Source: Halarcobacter sp. (lineage in GTDB: Bacteria > Campylobacterota > Campylobacteria > Campylobacterales > Arcobacteraceae). From it: DNA of 64,000 bases. The position numbers were made by a program, and so were the translations under genes. Shown here in pieces: positions 54,420 to 63,800 of the stretch. The stretch lies in contig JAQYVX010000002.1 of assembly GCA_030145305.1 (NCBI GenBank), forward strand, positions 124,001-188,000. Reading direction: 5' to 3'. Each line of letters starts with the position of its first letter. The first letter of the stretch is position 1. A model generated the notes under the pieces. That model was not told where the DNA came from, ran no database searches, and saw only the letters and a program-made list of their open reading frames with translations.

Positions 54420-55085
54420 ATGATTAAAAGTATGGAAATTACAAAATGTCCTTTTTGCAATGCAAGAAGATTGTACACCTTACAAAATAATTATAAAAAA
54501 TGTAGTTCTTGTTATAAAAAGTTTTCATTAAAAAAAGTTGAAACTGATTATGTAATTATTAGTTTTTTTTGTAATAATATAAGTGCACATAAATGTGCTA
54601 AGATTTTAAATATTAACTATAGAACAGTACAAAATAGATATATTTTCTTTAGAAAACTAATTGCTACTTATTTAGAAAATGAATATTATAATTCAATTTT
54701 AGATAATAGTTCATATGAAGAATTTTACTATTTTACAGAAAAAGAAAAAAAGAATAAAAAAAGATCTTTATACAATGCAATTAATCTTTTAGGCTTTTAT
54801 TCCAATAGAAAAATATTTACACTTTTAATGCCCAAACTTCCACAATATAATAGTCAAGAAGATAATCAAATTTTTGAAAAATATTTAAAATGGCATAAAA
54901 TTTATTCCCAAGATTCTTATACAACTCCTTTAAATGTATTTTGGAGATATTTAGAAGAAAATTTAAAAAAATATAAAGGAATAAATGAAAAAAACTTTTT
55001 TTATTACTTAAAAGAGTGCGAATTTAAATTTAATTATCTACAAAATAAACAAATTGAAATACTTAAAAGTTTATTTTATAATTAA
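54420..55085 (+). CDS. IS1595-type transposase-like protein, catalytic core decayed
   Basis: A 221-aa protein. The N-terminus is a zinc ribbon (CPFC at 11-14 and CSSC further on), and a helix-turn-helix region (SAHKCAKILNINYRTVQNRY) follows, as in IS1595/ISXO2 transposases. The C-terminus also matches their ending: NVFWRYLEENLKKYKGINE and YYLKECEFKFN. Between them the acidic DDE landmarks (DESYFGG and the DG/N positions) cannot be found, and the middle is shortened. The frame is intact with no stops, which argues for a retained DNA-binding role over a fresh pseudogene. No terminal inverted repeats were seen. An alternative start is the ATG at 54432. Confidence 0.65.
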   Translation: MIKSMEITKCPFCNARRLYTLQNNYKKCSSCYKKFSLKKVETDYVIISFFCNNISAHKCAKILNINYRTVQNRYIFFRKLIATYLENEYYNSILDNSSYEEFYYFTEKEKKNKKRSLYNAINLLGFYSNRKIFTLLMPKLPQYNSQEDNQIFEKYLKWHKIYSQDSYTTPLNVFWRYLEENLKKYKGINEKNFFYYLKECEFKFNYLQNKQIEILKSLFYN

Positions 55086-55167
55086 GTGTAATTAATAATA
55101 ATTTTTTCTAAAGGATAATATAACTTTATCTTATTATAATAAGAAAAAAATATAGGAGATTATATTT

Positions 55168-55476
55168 ATGTTAAGGACAGTCTTAAATCGTTTTAGAGTT
55201 ATCTCTGCAATTGAAGGTTTATCATATTTATTACTTGTATTTATTGCAATGCCAATAAAATATATGGGAGAAAATCCTTATCCTGTTAAATTATTAGGCA
55301 TGATTCATGGAGTATTATTTATAATATTCATGATTTCTTTATTTGAATCTAAGATAAGAGAAAAATGGGACATAGGACTAATGTTTCAACTTTTTGTATT
55401 ATCATTACTTCCTTTTGGTGCATTTATTATAGAAAAAAGAGTTAATCCTAAATCTGCGAATAAATTTGACCAATAG
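55168..55476 (+). CDS. DUF3817 family small membrane protein
   Basis: A 102-aa protein with the DUF3817 pattern: FRVISAIEGLSYLLLVFIAMPIKY, then PVKLLGMIHGVLFIIFMISLF and a third helix FVLSLLPFGAFIIEKR. Three TM segments; function unknown. AGGAG lies about 11 bases before the ATG. Its last 29 bases overlap the end of the convergent hypF gene. Confidence 0.85.
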   Translation: MLRTVLNRFRVISAIEGLSYLLLVFIAMPIKYMGENPYPVKLLGMIHGVLFIIFMISLFESKIREKWDIGLMFQLFVLSLLPFGAFIIEKRVNPKSANKFDQ

Positions 55477-57694
55477 AAATACCACTATCATTTAATGGTA
55501 TTTTTTTTGAATAATAATACTCTTTATTCATGTTTTCTAATCTTTTACTTATAAGCTCTAAAAGTGTTTTATTTTGGAAAACTCCTCCTGTTAATATAAT
55601 AGGAAGATTATCATATTTCTTTGAAAGTGAAATTATAATTTCAACTAACATGTTTATAAATTTACTACAAATTTGTTCTTTATTTTTGTCTTTTATAATC
55701 TCTTTTATAGCTTTTTTTAAATCAATTTGATTATCATTAATATCAAAAGAATAAAATTCTTTTATATTTTTATTATATGCCATCTCAATTTGAAGTCCAG
55801 TTTCACCTTCATATGTTTGAGTTTGAGTAAGGGAAGCAAAACTTGCAATTGCATCAAAAAGTCTTCCAACTGAACTTGTTAATGGAGTATTTAAAGATTT
55901 TTGCCAAACTGCATGCATTAACTTTACTTCAATTGTAGAAAAAGCTTTTACACAAGAATTGTCTAAAGATAAAACTTCTTCAAGAGAAAAGACTTCAAAC
56001 AAAAGAGAAAGTGCTACTCTTTTTGGTTCTTTTATTGATTTTTCACCACCTAATAATTTGAAATATTTAATATGATTAACCCGTTTATACTCTTTATTAT
56101 TTGCAATAAAAACTTCGCCACCCCAAATATTTCCATCATCTCCATATCCTGTTCCATCAAAACAAAAAGCTAAGACATCTTTGTTTAAATTATATTCAGA
56201 CATGCAAGATAAAACATGAGCATAATGATGTTGAATTTGTATTAATTTAATATTTTGTGTTTTTGCCCATTTTGTACTTTCATAATTTGGATGTTTATCA
56301 CAAACTAAAATATCAGGTGTAAAATCATAAAATCTTTTAAAAGTTTCTATAGTTCTTGTAAAATATTCCAAAGAACTAATAGAAGCTAAATCTCCTATAT
56401 AAGGAGATAAAATAAGATTATCCTCAAAAGCTAAAGCAATAGTAGATTTTTGATTAGCTCCAAGAGCTAGTATTTTTTTAGAATTCTTTCTCTTTATAGT
56501 TTTATCTAATTTAAAAGAGCTTGGAGCATAACCTCTTGCATTTCTTAAAATCAAAATATCATTATTTGCAACTTGAACTACAGAATCATCACAAGCATTT
56601 ATAATATTTCTATTAAAATCTAGTATAAAATCAACTACATTTCCAAGCTTATTTATTATTTCATCTTTAAATCTTAAAATTGGTTCACCTGCTAAGTTTG
56701 CACTTGTCGCGATAATTGGCACATCTAAGTATTTGAATAAAATATGATGTAAAGGAGTATAAGCAAGAAAACAACCTAATCTATTAATATTTGGAGCAAG
56801 ATATTTACTTAATTTTGACTCTTTTTGATTTAAATCTAGGTCTACTAAAGTAATAGGTTTTTCTTTTGAGTTAATTATTTCTTCTTCTTTTTTTGAAATA
56901 TTTGCATATTTTTTTATTTCATCTATATTTTTAAACATCACTGCAAAAGGTTTTGTAGGTCTATTTTTTCTTTTTCGTAAATTATCTACACTCTTATTAT
57001 TTGTTGCATCACAAACTAAATGAAAGCCTCCTAAGCCTTTTATAGCAACAATTTCACCCTCTTTTATTTTTTTTGCAATATCAATAATTGCTTTTAAATT
57101 TGAAGAGAGTTCAATATTTTTATTATCATATAAAGCTATTTTAGGGCCACAGTCTTCGCAAGAAACAGGTTGAGCATGATATCTTCTATTAAGAGGATTC
57201 TTATACTCTTGTTCACATTTCTCACACATTATAAATTCACTCATAGAAGTATTAACTCTATCATAAGGGACAGTTTTAATAATAGAATATCTAGGACCAC
57301 AATTTGTACAATTTGTTAAAGCATACGAAAATCTAAAATTTTCATCATCATTTATATCCTCAATACAATCCTTACAAATTGCCATATCTGGTGAGATTAT
57401 TGTACTTTTACTTGAAGTATTTAAACTTTTTTTTATATCAAAAGAAGAGAAGTTTTCAAATATTTTTTCTTTTATAATAATTGAATCTATTTTAGATAAA
57501 GGGGGAGGAGTTTTTTTTAAGGTTTTAATAAATATATCAACAGAAACTTTATCACCTTCAAGAGCGATATTAACTCCTTGGTCGTCATTATTTACCCAGC
57601 CATAAAGTTTATTTATTATGGCTAAGTTATATACAAAAGGTCTAAATCCAACACCTTGGACTATTCCTTTTATTTGAATTTCAATAGAGTTCAT
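55448..57694 (-). CDS. hypF: Carbamoyltransferase HypF
   Basis: A 748-aa protein that makes the cyanide precursor from carbamoyl phosphate. An N-terminal acylphosphatase domain (KGIVQGVGFRPFVYNL) is followed by a zinc-finger region (CKDCIED; CTNCGPRYS; CEKCEQEY; CEDCGPKI), a YrdC-like domain (LRKRKNRPTKPFAVM) and a Kae1-like carbamoyltransferase domain (IQHHYAHVLSCMSEY; LTGGVFQNKTLLE). The full length and all motifs are intact. It is the last gene of the hydABCDE operon, 23 bases after hydE. Confidence 0.97.
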   Translation of the reverse strand: MNSIEIQIKGIVQGVGFRPFVYNLAIINKLYGWVNNDDQGVNIALEGDKVSVDIFIKTLKKTPPPLSKIDSIIIKEKIFENFSSFDIKKSLNTSSKSTIISPDMAICKDCIEDINDDENFRFSYALTNCTNCGPRYSIIKTVPYDRVNTSMSEFIMCEKCEQEYKNPLNRRYHAQPVSCEDCGPKIALYDNKNIELSSNLKAIIDIAKKIKEGEIVAIKGLGGFHLVCDATNNKSVDNLRKRKNRPTKPFAVMFKNIDEIKKYANISKKEEEIINSKEKPITLVDLDLNQKESKLSKYLAPNINRLGCFLAYTPLHHILFKYLDVPIIATSANLAGEPILRFKDEIINKLGNVVDFILDFNRNIINACDDSVVQVANNDILILRNARGYAPSSFKLDKTIKRKNSKKILALGANQKSTIALAFEDNLILSPYIGDLASISSLEYFTRTIETFKRFYDFTPDILVCDKHPNYESTKWAKTQNIKLIQIQHHYAHVLSCMSEYNLNKDVLAFCFDGTGYGDDGNIWGGEVFIANNKEYKRVNHIKYFKLLGGEKSIKEPKRVALSLLFEVFSLEEVLSLDNSCVKAFSTIEVKLMHAVWQKSLNTPLTSSVGRLFDAIASFASLTQTQTYEGETGLQIEMAYNKNIKEFYSFDINDNQIDLKKAIKEIIKDKNKEQICSKFINMLVEIIISLSKKYDNLPIILTGGVFQNKTLLELISKRLENMNKEYYYSKKIPLNDSGISIGQIYSQI

Positions 57695-57717
57695 AAATTT
57701 TCTTTTTATTCAATTTT

Positions 57718-59403
57718 TTATAATTGTATTGGAAAATCCTTATTGTAATATAAATTAAAGTTACTTGTAATTGCTTTAGTTATTAGTTTATAAAATAGCT
57801 CATTTGATATTAAATCACCAGATAAACTAATTCCATCAAGAGGAAACTCACTATTAGTAGAATCAATAATATCTGCTAAAAAGTAAGCATAACTTTCAAG
57901 ATATCCAAAAGATAAAGTTTTATCATCAACGCCAGCTAGTTTAAAGCTTATTCCACTTTTGATAAATTTTGTTAAATCAAACTCTTTATTAAATAATTTA
58001 TCACTTTGTTTTAACTTATAATCAATTCTTGGCCCTTTTTGTAGAATTGCTTTTTGAGCATTTTCAAGAAGGATACTTCCAAAAGTTGTATTTGTATTTT
58101 CCTTATCAAAGCCTAAAACAACCGCAGCATAATCCCAAAGAACAAATATAGAGTTTTTTTCTCTTTTACTAATTTGATAATTAGTGGCTTCTTCAAAATT
58201 TAAAGGAAATTTTTCTTTATAGTTTTTCAATAATCTCTTACCACTATCTTCTAGTGCAATTTCTTCAAAAATTGTGTTTAAAGAAGAGGGAACATCATAG
58301 TTCAAAATATCAATAACTCCATCAATTCTTTTAGAGTATAAAGAGATATTATCATTATACTTAGATGTAGTAAAAATATTTAAGATTGATTTCTCATAAA
58401 GTTTGTTCTCTTCAATTAAAACCATAAGTTGAGATTTTGATTTTGACTTAAATTTATTATAAACATCATCTAATTTTTTGTCATAATTTTTATTTTCTAA
58501 AAGTAATATTTTTTCATCATAAATAGAAATATATGGAGTAGTTAAAGTTTCTAACTCATCATTTAAACTATCATAATTTAATTCATAATCAAAACTATCT
58601 GATTCTTCATATGTAAGAAAATCTACTTCTAACTTTTGTAATTCTAAAGATAAAAGATATAAAGTTAAATCATAAGCATATCTGATTTTAACAGTATCAA
58701 AATCAAGTTCATTATTCAATTTATATACAGCATTTAAAACAAAATCAATCATTGGTTTTTCTATACTTAAAAGTGCTACTGTTTTACTTTTTGAAGTGAC
58801 TGTCAATTTTGAAAGAGAGTTAATATTTGTACAAAGTACTTTTTCATCTTTTGATTTTAGTTTAGAAGTTTTATAAAAAACAAAACTTCTTAGTTTTGTT
58901 TTAATTTTTACTCTTTTATTTTCAAATAGTTTTAAAGCTAAAAATTCAAATACTTCTTTATTATTTAGAAAATCTATTAAAGAGTTTTCATTAGAAGCTT
59001 TTTCTTGTAAAATTAATGTTTTTTCATTAGAACTAGACCCACAAATATTACATTTAAAAAAAGGATTATAATAATCACTAGACTCTTTATTCTCAACATT
59101 TTTAACACATATTGGACAATAAGGAAGATTAAAATCTTCTTTTATTTGAAGTTTATCTTTATTTGGAATTTCTAAAACTACTTCTAAAGAATAATCTTTT
59201 AAAAATATAGACATAGGTAAATGTGTAGAAAGTTTATCTGAAACTTCTAAAAGCTCATTTTCTTCTGCTTTTATATACAAATATATAAAATCTTCTTCTC
59301 TAAAAATTTCAAAAGCAAGGTTCATTTCACTTACAATTGCTTTTAAAAATTTTATTAAAGTATTATTATTTGAAAGATATTTAAACTTATATTCTAGGAC
59401 CAT
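57718..59403 (-). CDS. hydE: Hydrogenase accessory protein HydE, degenerate HypF paralogue
   Basis: A 561-aa protein in the position of HydE of Wolinella and Helicobacter hydABCDE operons, where it is needed for hydrogenase activity. It looks like a HypF relative. It has a cysteine pair CPIC near residue 95 and a later CNIC, like half of the HypF zinc region. The ending SLSGDLISNELFYKLITKA aligns with HypF LTGGVFQNKTLLELISKRL. The YrdC-like and histidine-rich carbamoyltransferase motifs are missing, so catalysis is unlikely. It overlaps hydD by 17 bases. Do not confuse it with the radical-SAM HydE of [FeFe]-hydrogenases. Confidence 0.78.
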   Translation of the reverse strand: MVLEYKFKYLSNNNTLIKFLKAIVSEMNLAFEIFREEDFIYLYIKAEENELLEVSDKLSTHLPMSIFLKDYSLEVVLEIPNKDKLQIKEDFNLPYCPICVKNVENKESSDYYNPFFKCNICGSSSNEKTLILQEKASNENSLIDFLNNKEVFEFLALKLFENKRVKIKTKLRSFVFYKTSKLKSKDEKVLCTNINSLSKLTVTSKSKTVALLSIEKPMIDFVLNAVYKLNNELDFDTVKIRYAYDLTLYLLSLELQKLEVDFLTYEESDSFDYELNYDSLNDELETLTTPYISIYDEKILLLENKNYDKKLDDVYNKFKSKSKSQLMVLIEENKLYEKSILNIFTTSKYNDNISLYSKRIDGVIDILNYDVPSSLNTIFEEIALEDSGKRLLKNYKEKFPLNFEEATNYQISKREKNSIFVLWDYAAVVLGFDKENTNTTFGSILLENAQKAILQKGPRIDYKLKQSDKLFNKEFDLTKFIKSGISFKLAGVDDKTLSFGYLESYAYFLADIIDSTNSEFPLDGISLSGDLISNELFYKLITKAITSNFNLYYNKDFPIQL

Positions 59404-59950
59404 TAACTATTTCCCTCTTAAATGAAATTAATGCAATATCTTCAATTGTAATATTATCATTTTTTACCACTAATTCTATATCTAATTTTTTTAATGCTTT
59501 TATAATTGTATCTTCCATAGTATCAACTGCTTTTATGATTTCAAAACTTAATTCAAAAGTCGTATCATCCGCAATTCTTTTAGGAATTACACCTAAAACA
59601 TCTGTACTTGGAAGATCTCCATTCATTTTTATCATATTAAGTGTTTGAAGCATTTCAACTTCATGAGCACTTCCTTGCCAATCTATTTCAGAAGGTGCAT
59701 TTAAATAATCGAAAAAATAAACATCTCCTGGCTTAGAATTTAAAGCATCAATACAATCAATTACAAAAACCTTATCATATTTAACAATAATAGGAATTAA
59801 TCTTTGTGCTAAAGTTCCACCATCCACAATACTAATAGTATTTGAAGAGGAATGGAACTCATATTTTTCATCTAAATAATGTATAAAATGAGCTCCAATT
59901 CCTTCATCCTGGAATAGGATATTTCCTATTCCTAATATTAAAATATTCAT
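59387..59950 (-). CDS. hydD: Hydrogenase maturation protease HydD
   Basis: A 187-aa nickel-dependent endopeptidase that trims the large subunit C-terminus after metal insertion. Landmarks are the N-terminal GIGNILFQDEGIGAHF, with the Ni-ligand Glu at 16, KVFVIDCIDAL and SAHEVEMLQTL with its His ligand. The ATG at 59950 overlaps the hydC stop by one base (TAATG). The longer frame upstream lies inside hydC and is not used. Confidence 0.95.
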   Translation of the reverse strand: MNILILGIGNILFQDEGIGAHFIHYLDEKYEFHSSSNTISIVDGGTLAQRLIPIIVKYDKVFVIDCIDALNSKPGDVYFFDYLNAPSEIDWQGSAHEVEMLQTLNMIKMNGDLPSTDVLGVIPKRIADDTTFELSFEIIKAVDTMEDTIIKALKKLDIELVVKNDNITIEDIALISFKREIVNGPRI

Positions 59951-60624
59951 TAATGTTTCTTTTTCTCTACATCCCATCTGTAACCAGAAATAATAGAATC
60001 CATCGCTCCACTTTTCCCATATACAGAATTAAAAATTGCTAAATAAACATGAATAGGTAAGAAAATAATAAATACCCACATAAAAATATGATGTAATTCT
60101 CTAACTACTGCTAGTCCACCTAACATAACTTCAATAGGACTCATAAAGCTGTATAAAAATCCCCCTAGTCCTTCATGATATACATGAACATATAAAATTA
60201 GACCAGTTAAAGATATTGCTATTATAGAAACATAAATTCCTACATAAGCTAAAAATTGTAATGGATTATAAACTCCTTTTCCATGAGGATGTTTTCCAAT
60301 TAACAAATAATATTTAATTTGCTTAAACCAAATTTTTGGATTAATAAAATCCCAAAAAGAGGCTCTTTCTTTTCCACTTTCTTTATCGAAAATAAATAAA
60401 TAAAACTTACCAATGGTTACAGCAATTAATAAAAATCCTAAAATCACATGCCAACTTCTTGATAATGCATATAAGAAATTAACAGGTTCTCCACCACTAT
60501 GGCTTGCTGATAAAAACGGATAAGCTAAGTAAAAACCTGTAGCTGTTAGAATCACTATTGATAGTGCTCTAAGCCAATGAGTGATTCTAAGCCAAGCCGA
60601 AAATTCGTAATGTTTCTTAATCAT
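59950..60624 (-). CDS. hydC: [NiFe]-hydrogenase cytochrome b subunit
   Basis: A 224-aa dihaem cytochrome b that anchors the periplasmic hydrogenase and passes electrons to menaquinone. It has four TM segments with histidines placed for haem b: RITHWLRALSIVILTATGFY, LSRSWHVILGFLLIAV and LHHIFMWVFIIFLPIHVYLAIF. It lies 9 bases after hydB. Confidence 0.95.
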   Translation of the reverse strand: MIKKHYEFSAWLRITHWLRALSIVILTATGFYLAYPFLSASHSGGEPVNFLYALSRSWHVILGFLLIAVTIGKFYLFIFDKESGKERASFWDFINPKIWFKQIKYYLLIGKHPHGKGVYNPLQFLAYVGIYVSIIAISLTGLILYVHVYHEGLGGFLYSFMSPIEVMLGGLAVVRELHHIFMWVFIIFLPIHVYLAIFNSVYGKSGAMDSIISGYRWDVEKKKH

Positions 60625-60633
60625 AACTTGCTC

Positions 60634-62364
60634 CTAACAACTGCTTCCATAAATAGGATCTACTTTGTATGTCCCTAAATCTTTGCCTTTTGTATCCATT
60701 ACGTGAACGGCACAAGCAATACAAGGGTCAAAACTGTGAATAACTCTAATGATTTCAAGAGGTTTAGAAACATCTTGTACTTTCATTCCAATTAAATTTG
60801 ATTCATAAGGTCCATGTTGCCCTGAAGCATCAATTGGTCCTGCATTCCAAGTTGAAGGAACTACTGCTTGATAATTTTCAATAACTCCATTTTTAATTCT
60901 AACCCAATGAGATAACATACCTCTTGGAACATCACCTATAAATCTACCTTTATACTCTTTATTTTTATCAATATGATAAGGAGCACAAGTATCTTGGTCA
61001 ACTTTTAAATTTTCAATTAATGTATTAAAAGTTTCCATTCCATTGTCAATAATTATTTTTGTTTGTAAAGCTCTAGCTGCTGTTCTTCCTAAAGTTGTAA
61101 ATAGCGCAGATACAGGAAGTCCTGTTGCTTCTAAAAATTCATCAACAACTTTTATTACTTTTTTATTTCCACTTGCATATGATACTAAAGTAGCTGCTAA
61201 TGGTCCAACTTCTATTGCTTTTCCATCATATCTTGGAGATTTAATCCAAGAGTATTTTCCATTTTCGTCAATAGATTTAGAAGCAATATCATTACCATCA
61301 GGACCAACAGTCATTCTCTCTTGCATTCCTGTATATTTAGGATTTGTTTTCCCATCATATGGATGTAAAGGTTCATTATCTTCATACCAAGAGTGAGTTG
61401 CTTCTTCAGTAATTAAATCTTCATTAATTGGATGAACTTTTGAAAGATCTCCATTCATAATAATTCCTGAATCAAATAAGAATTCAGTTCTGTTTAATTG
61501 CATTTCTTTACAAGCCATGAAATTCATAGTTCCAGCTTCACTTGTAACACTTGGTTCTTTAGCATAAGCACCACCTGCCATAAGAACGTCTGCATAATAT
61601 GCATTTTGAATAAAGTCAGAAACTTCTTTATATTTTGTTATAAATTCACCCATTCGTGAAGGATCCATTAAATCCATAATACATGTAACTCCACCAACAG
61701 TTAAACTTTGAGGATGGGGTTGTTTAGCACCAAAAATAGCCATAAGTTGTGCTGCTGTTCTTTGGATTTCTAAAGCTTTTAAATAATGAGAAGCTACTAT
61801 TAAATTTTGCTCAGGAGTTAATTTAAAAGTACTATGTCCCCAATAAGCATTTGCAAAAGGTCCAAGTTCTCCTTTATCAACGAAAGCTTTTAATTTGTCT
61901 TTTACTCTTAATAAATCACCCTCACCAGCGGCAACTGGGTATTTTGTATATTTAAAAGCTTCTTTAGCTGCAAGTGCTGGATCAGCACTTAAAGCTGAAA
62001 CTATATCACACCAATCTAAACCATGTAAATGATAAAAATGAACAGGATGATCATGCATAAATAATGCTTGACTCATTAATGATCTAGTTAATTTTGCATT
62101 TAAAGGAGGAGTAATATTAAGAGCATCTTCAACTGCTTCAATTCCTGCTTTATAGTGTGAATATGTACAAACACCACAAATTCTTTGCATTAAAAAACCT
62201 GCATCTCTTGGATCTCTATTTTTTACAATAGTTTCTAATCCTCTCCATAATGTAGAAGAAGAAAATGCATTTTGTATTACGTTATTTTCATCAACTTCAA
62301 CTTCAATTCTTAAATGTCCTTCAATTCTTGTAATTGGGTCAACGATTACTCTTTTATTTGCCAT
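60634..62364 (-). CDS. hydB: [NiFe]-hydrogenase large subunit
   Basis: A 576-aa group 1 uptake hydrogenase large subunit. The four NiFe-binding cysteines are in RICGVCTYSH near residue 60 and DPCIACAVH near the C-terminus. HydD is expected to cut after that His, releasing a 22-residue tail that ends in IYGSSC. IDPITRIEGHLRIEVEV-type N-terminal wording is intact (VDPITRIEGHLRIEVEVD). Three bases separate it from hydA. Confidence 0.97.
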   Translation of the reverse strand: MANKRVIVDPITRIEGHLRIEVEVDENNVIQNAFSSSTLWRGLETIVKNRDPRDAGFLMQRICGVCTYSHYKAGIEAVEDALNITPPLNAKLTRSLMSQALFMHDHPVHFYHLHGLDWCDIVSALSADPALAAKEAFKYTKYPVAAGEGDLLRVKDKLKAFVDKGELGPFANAYWGHSTFKLTPEQNLIVASHYLKALEIQRTAAQLMAIFGAKQPHPQSLTVGGVTCIMDLMDPSRMGEFITKYKEVSDFIQNAYYADVLMAGGAYAKEPSVTSEAGTMNFMACKEMQLNRTEFLFDSGIIMNGDLSKVHPINEDLITEEATHSWYEDNEPLHPYDGKTNPKYTGMQERMTVGPDGNDIASKSIDENGKYSWIKSPRYDGKAIEVGPLAATLVSYASGNKKVIKVVDEFLEATGLPVSALFTTLGRTAARALQTKIIIDNGMETFNTLIENLKVDQDTCAPYHIDKNKEYKGRFIGDVPRGMLSHWVRIKNGVIENYQAVVPSTWNAGPIDASGQHGPYESNLIGMKVQDVSKPLEIIRVIHSFDPCIACAVHVMDTKGKDLGTYKVDPIYGSSC

Positions 62365-62367
62365 TAT

Positions 62368-63528
62368 CTACTCCTCGCCTTCTTTTGGATTTTTAAATTT
62401 AGAAATTGCTGCATGAGCTGCAATTCCGACACCAGTTAGAGCTAATAAGCCAATACCGATTTTATCAGCAGTTGCATCAGCACCTAAGCCACCAAAAGTA
62501 GTATTATAAAGTTTATTTGCAACTGGTTCTTCAAATGGTCCCATTGTATCCCAAAAATCAGGTTCAGAACATCCAATACAACCATGTCCAGCTTGAACTG
62601 GCCAAGAAGTATGTTGATTAAATTTATTTTTTGCACAGTTGTTAAAAGTATATGGTCCTTTACAACCTACTTTATATAAACAGTAACCTTTTTTTGCACC
62701 TTCATCACCAAATTGTTCAACAAACTCACCAGCATCAAAACGACCTCTTCTTTCACACATGTCATGAATTCTAAGTCCATATGCCCATTTTGGTCTATTA
62801 TATGCATCAAGAGATGGAAGTGTTCCATAAAGGATATATTGTAAAAGTGTTCCTACGATATTTTTCTCACTTGGAGGACAACCTGGAACATTAATTACAG
62901 ATTTATTTGTAACTTTTGAAAGAGGAACAGTTCCTGAAGGATTTGGAATAGCAGCTTGCACTCCACCAAATGAAGAACAAGTACCAATTGCAAAAATAGC
63001 TTTTGCATCTTCACATGCAATTTTTGCATTATGTTCTCCTGTATGACCATGACCACCTATTGTTAAATAAAAGTCATTTTTACCTGCTGGAATTCCACCT
63101 TCAACCATTAAGATGTAATTACCTTTATGTTTTTTTAATGCATTTTCCAAATTTTGTTCTGCTTGCCAACCTGCACTTGCCATTAATGTTTCATGATATT
63201 CTAAAGATATATAATCAAAAATCAAAGAGTCTATTGTTGGAGCATCAGTTCTTAATAATGACTCTGAACAACCTGTACACTCTGCCATATGTAACCAAAT
63301 AATTGGTAACCTATCACTCAGTTCAGCAGCTTTAGCAACTAAAGGTGTGAAGTTTCCAGGAAGTGCTAACATAGCTGTAATAGCAGTTGCCCACTTCATA
63401 AAATCTCTTCTTTCTATACCTTTTTCTTCTAAAACTTCAGGTATTGATTTCGCCTCATTCAACTTAGGTAATTGCTCTAAGTCTTCTAAACGCTTAGACA
63501 ATTTTTTAAATAAATTTAAATCTTCCAC
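62368..63528 (-). CDS. hydA: [NiFe]-hydrogenase small subunit, Tat-exported
   Basis: A 386-aa electron-transfer subunit with three FeS clusters: CTGCSESLL, GTCSSFGG and GCPPSEKN for the proximal cluster, and HDMCERRGRFDAGEF, KKGYCLYKVGCKGP, NNCAKNKFN and GHGCIGCSEPDFWD for the others. A twin-arginine signal (RRDFMKWAT) follows a 40-residue cytosolic lead, and a C-terminal TM helix (IGIGLLALTGVGIAAHAAI) anchors it. I prefer the GTG start at 63528, six bases after AAGGA, to the ATG at 63564, which has no ribosome binding site. The proximal site has four, not six, cysteines (CTGC). Confidence 0.93.
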   Translation of the reverse strand: MEDLNLFKKLSKRLEDLEQLPKLNEAKSIPEVLEEKGIERRDFMKWATAITAMLALPGNFTPLVAKAAELSDRLPIIWLHMAECTGCSESLLRTDAPTIDSLIFDYISLEYHETLMASAGWQAEQNLENALKKHKGNYILMVEGGIPAGKNDFYLTIGGHGHTGEHNAKIACEDAKAIFAIGTCSSFGGVQAAIPNPSGTVPLSKVTNKSVINVPGCPPSEKNIVGTLLQYILYGTLPSLDAYNRPKWAYGLRIHDMCERRGRFDAGEFVEQFGDEGAKKGYCLYKVGCKGPYTFNNCAKNKFNQHTSWPVQAGHGCIGCSEPDFWDTMGPFEEPVANKLYNTTFGGLGADATADKIGIGLLALTGVGIAAHAAISKFKNPKEGEE

Positions 63529-63558
63529 GTATTTTCCTTTTAAAGTTTTTAAATAAAT

Positions 63559-63594
63559 ATTCATTAATTAAGCTTAAATGAATGAATACTCATT
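63559..63594. promoter_or_regulatory. Overlapping inverted repeats upstream of hydA
   Basis: ATTCATT and AATGAAT form a 7-11-7 inverted repeat (63559-63583), overlapping a second, AATGA-ATAC-TCATT (63581-63594). The half-sites match those of the hypB palindrome. They lie 30-65 bases before the preferred hydA start. The rest of the 63565-63800 gap is AT-rich, and no gene or clear -10 box could be fixed in it. Confidence 0.4.
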
Positions 63595-63800
63595 TTTATG
63601 TCTATCAAAATACTACATTACTTAAACTTAACTTTAACTAAATTAATAACTTATTTTTTAAATACTTTCATAATAATAAATTCTTATACATGGAGGTAAC
63701 ATAAATTTAGGTTTTTAGGCTCTTCTATAAAATAATAATAAATACGTTTTTTGCATTTATTCAATTATTATTATAATATTTTTTAATATTTTCTCTTAAA

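Noticed and set aside
57718-59403. HydE as the radical-SAM [FeFe]-hydrogenase maturase of the same name
   Set aside because: No CxxxCxxC motif is present, and the locus encodes a [NiFe] enzyme.
63565-63800. Sigma-54 type promoter upstream of hydA
   Set aside because: No GG-N10-GC element could be found on the minus strand in this gap.
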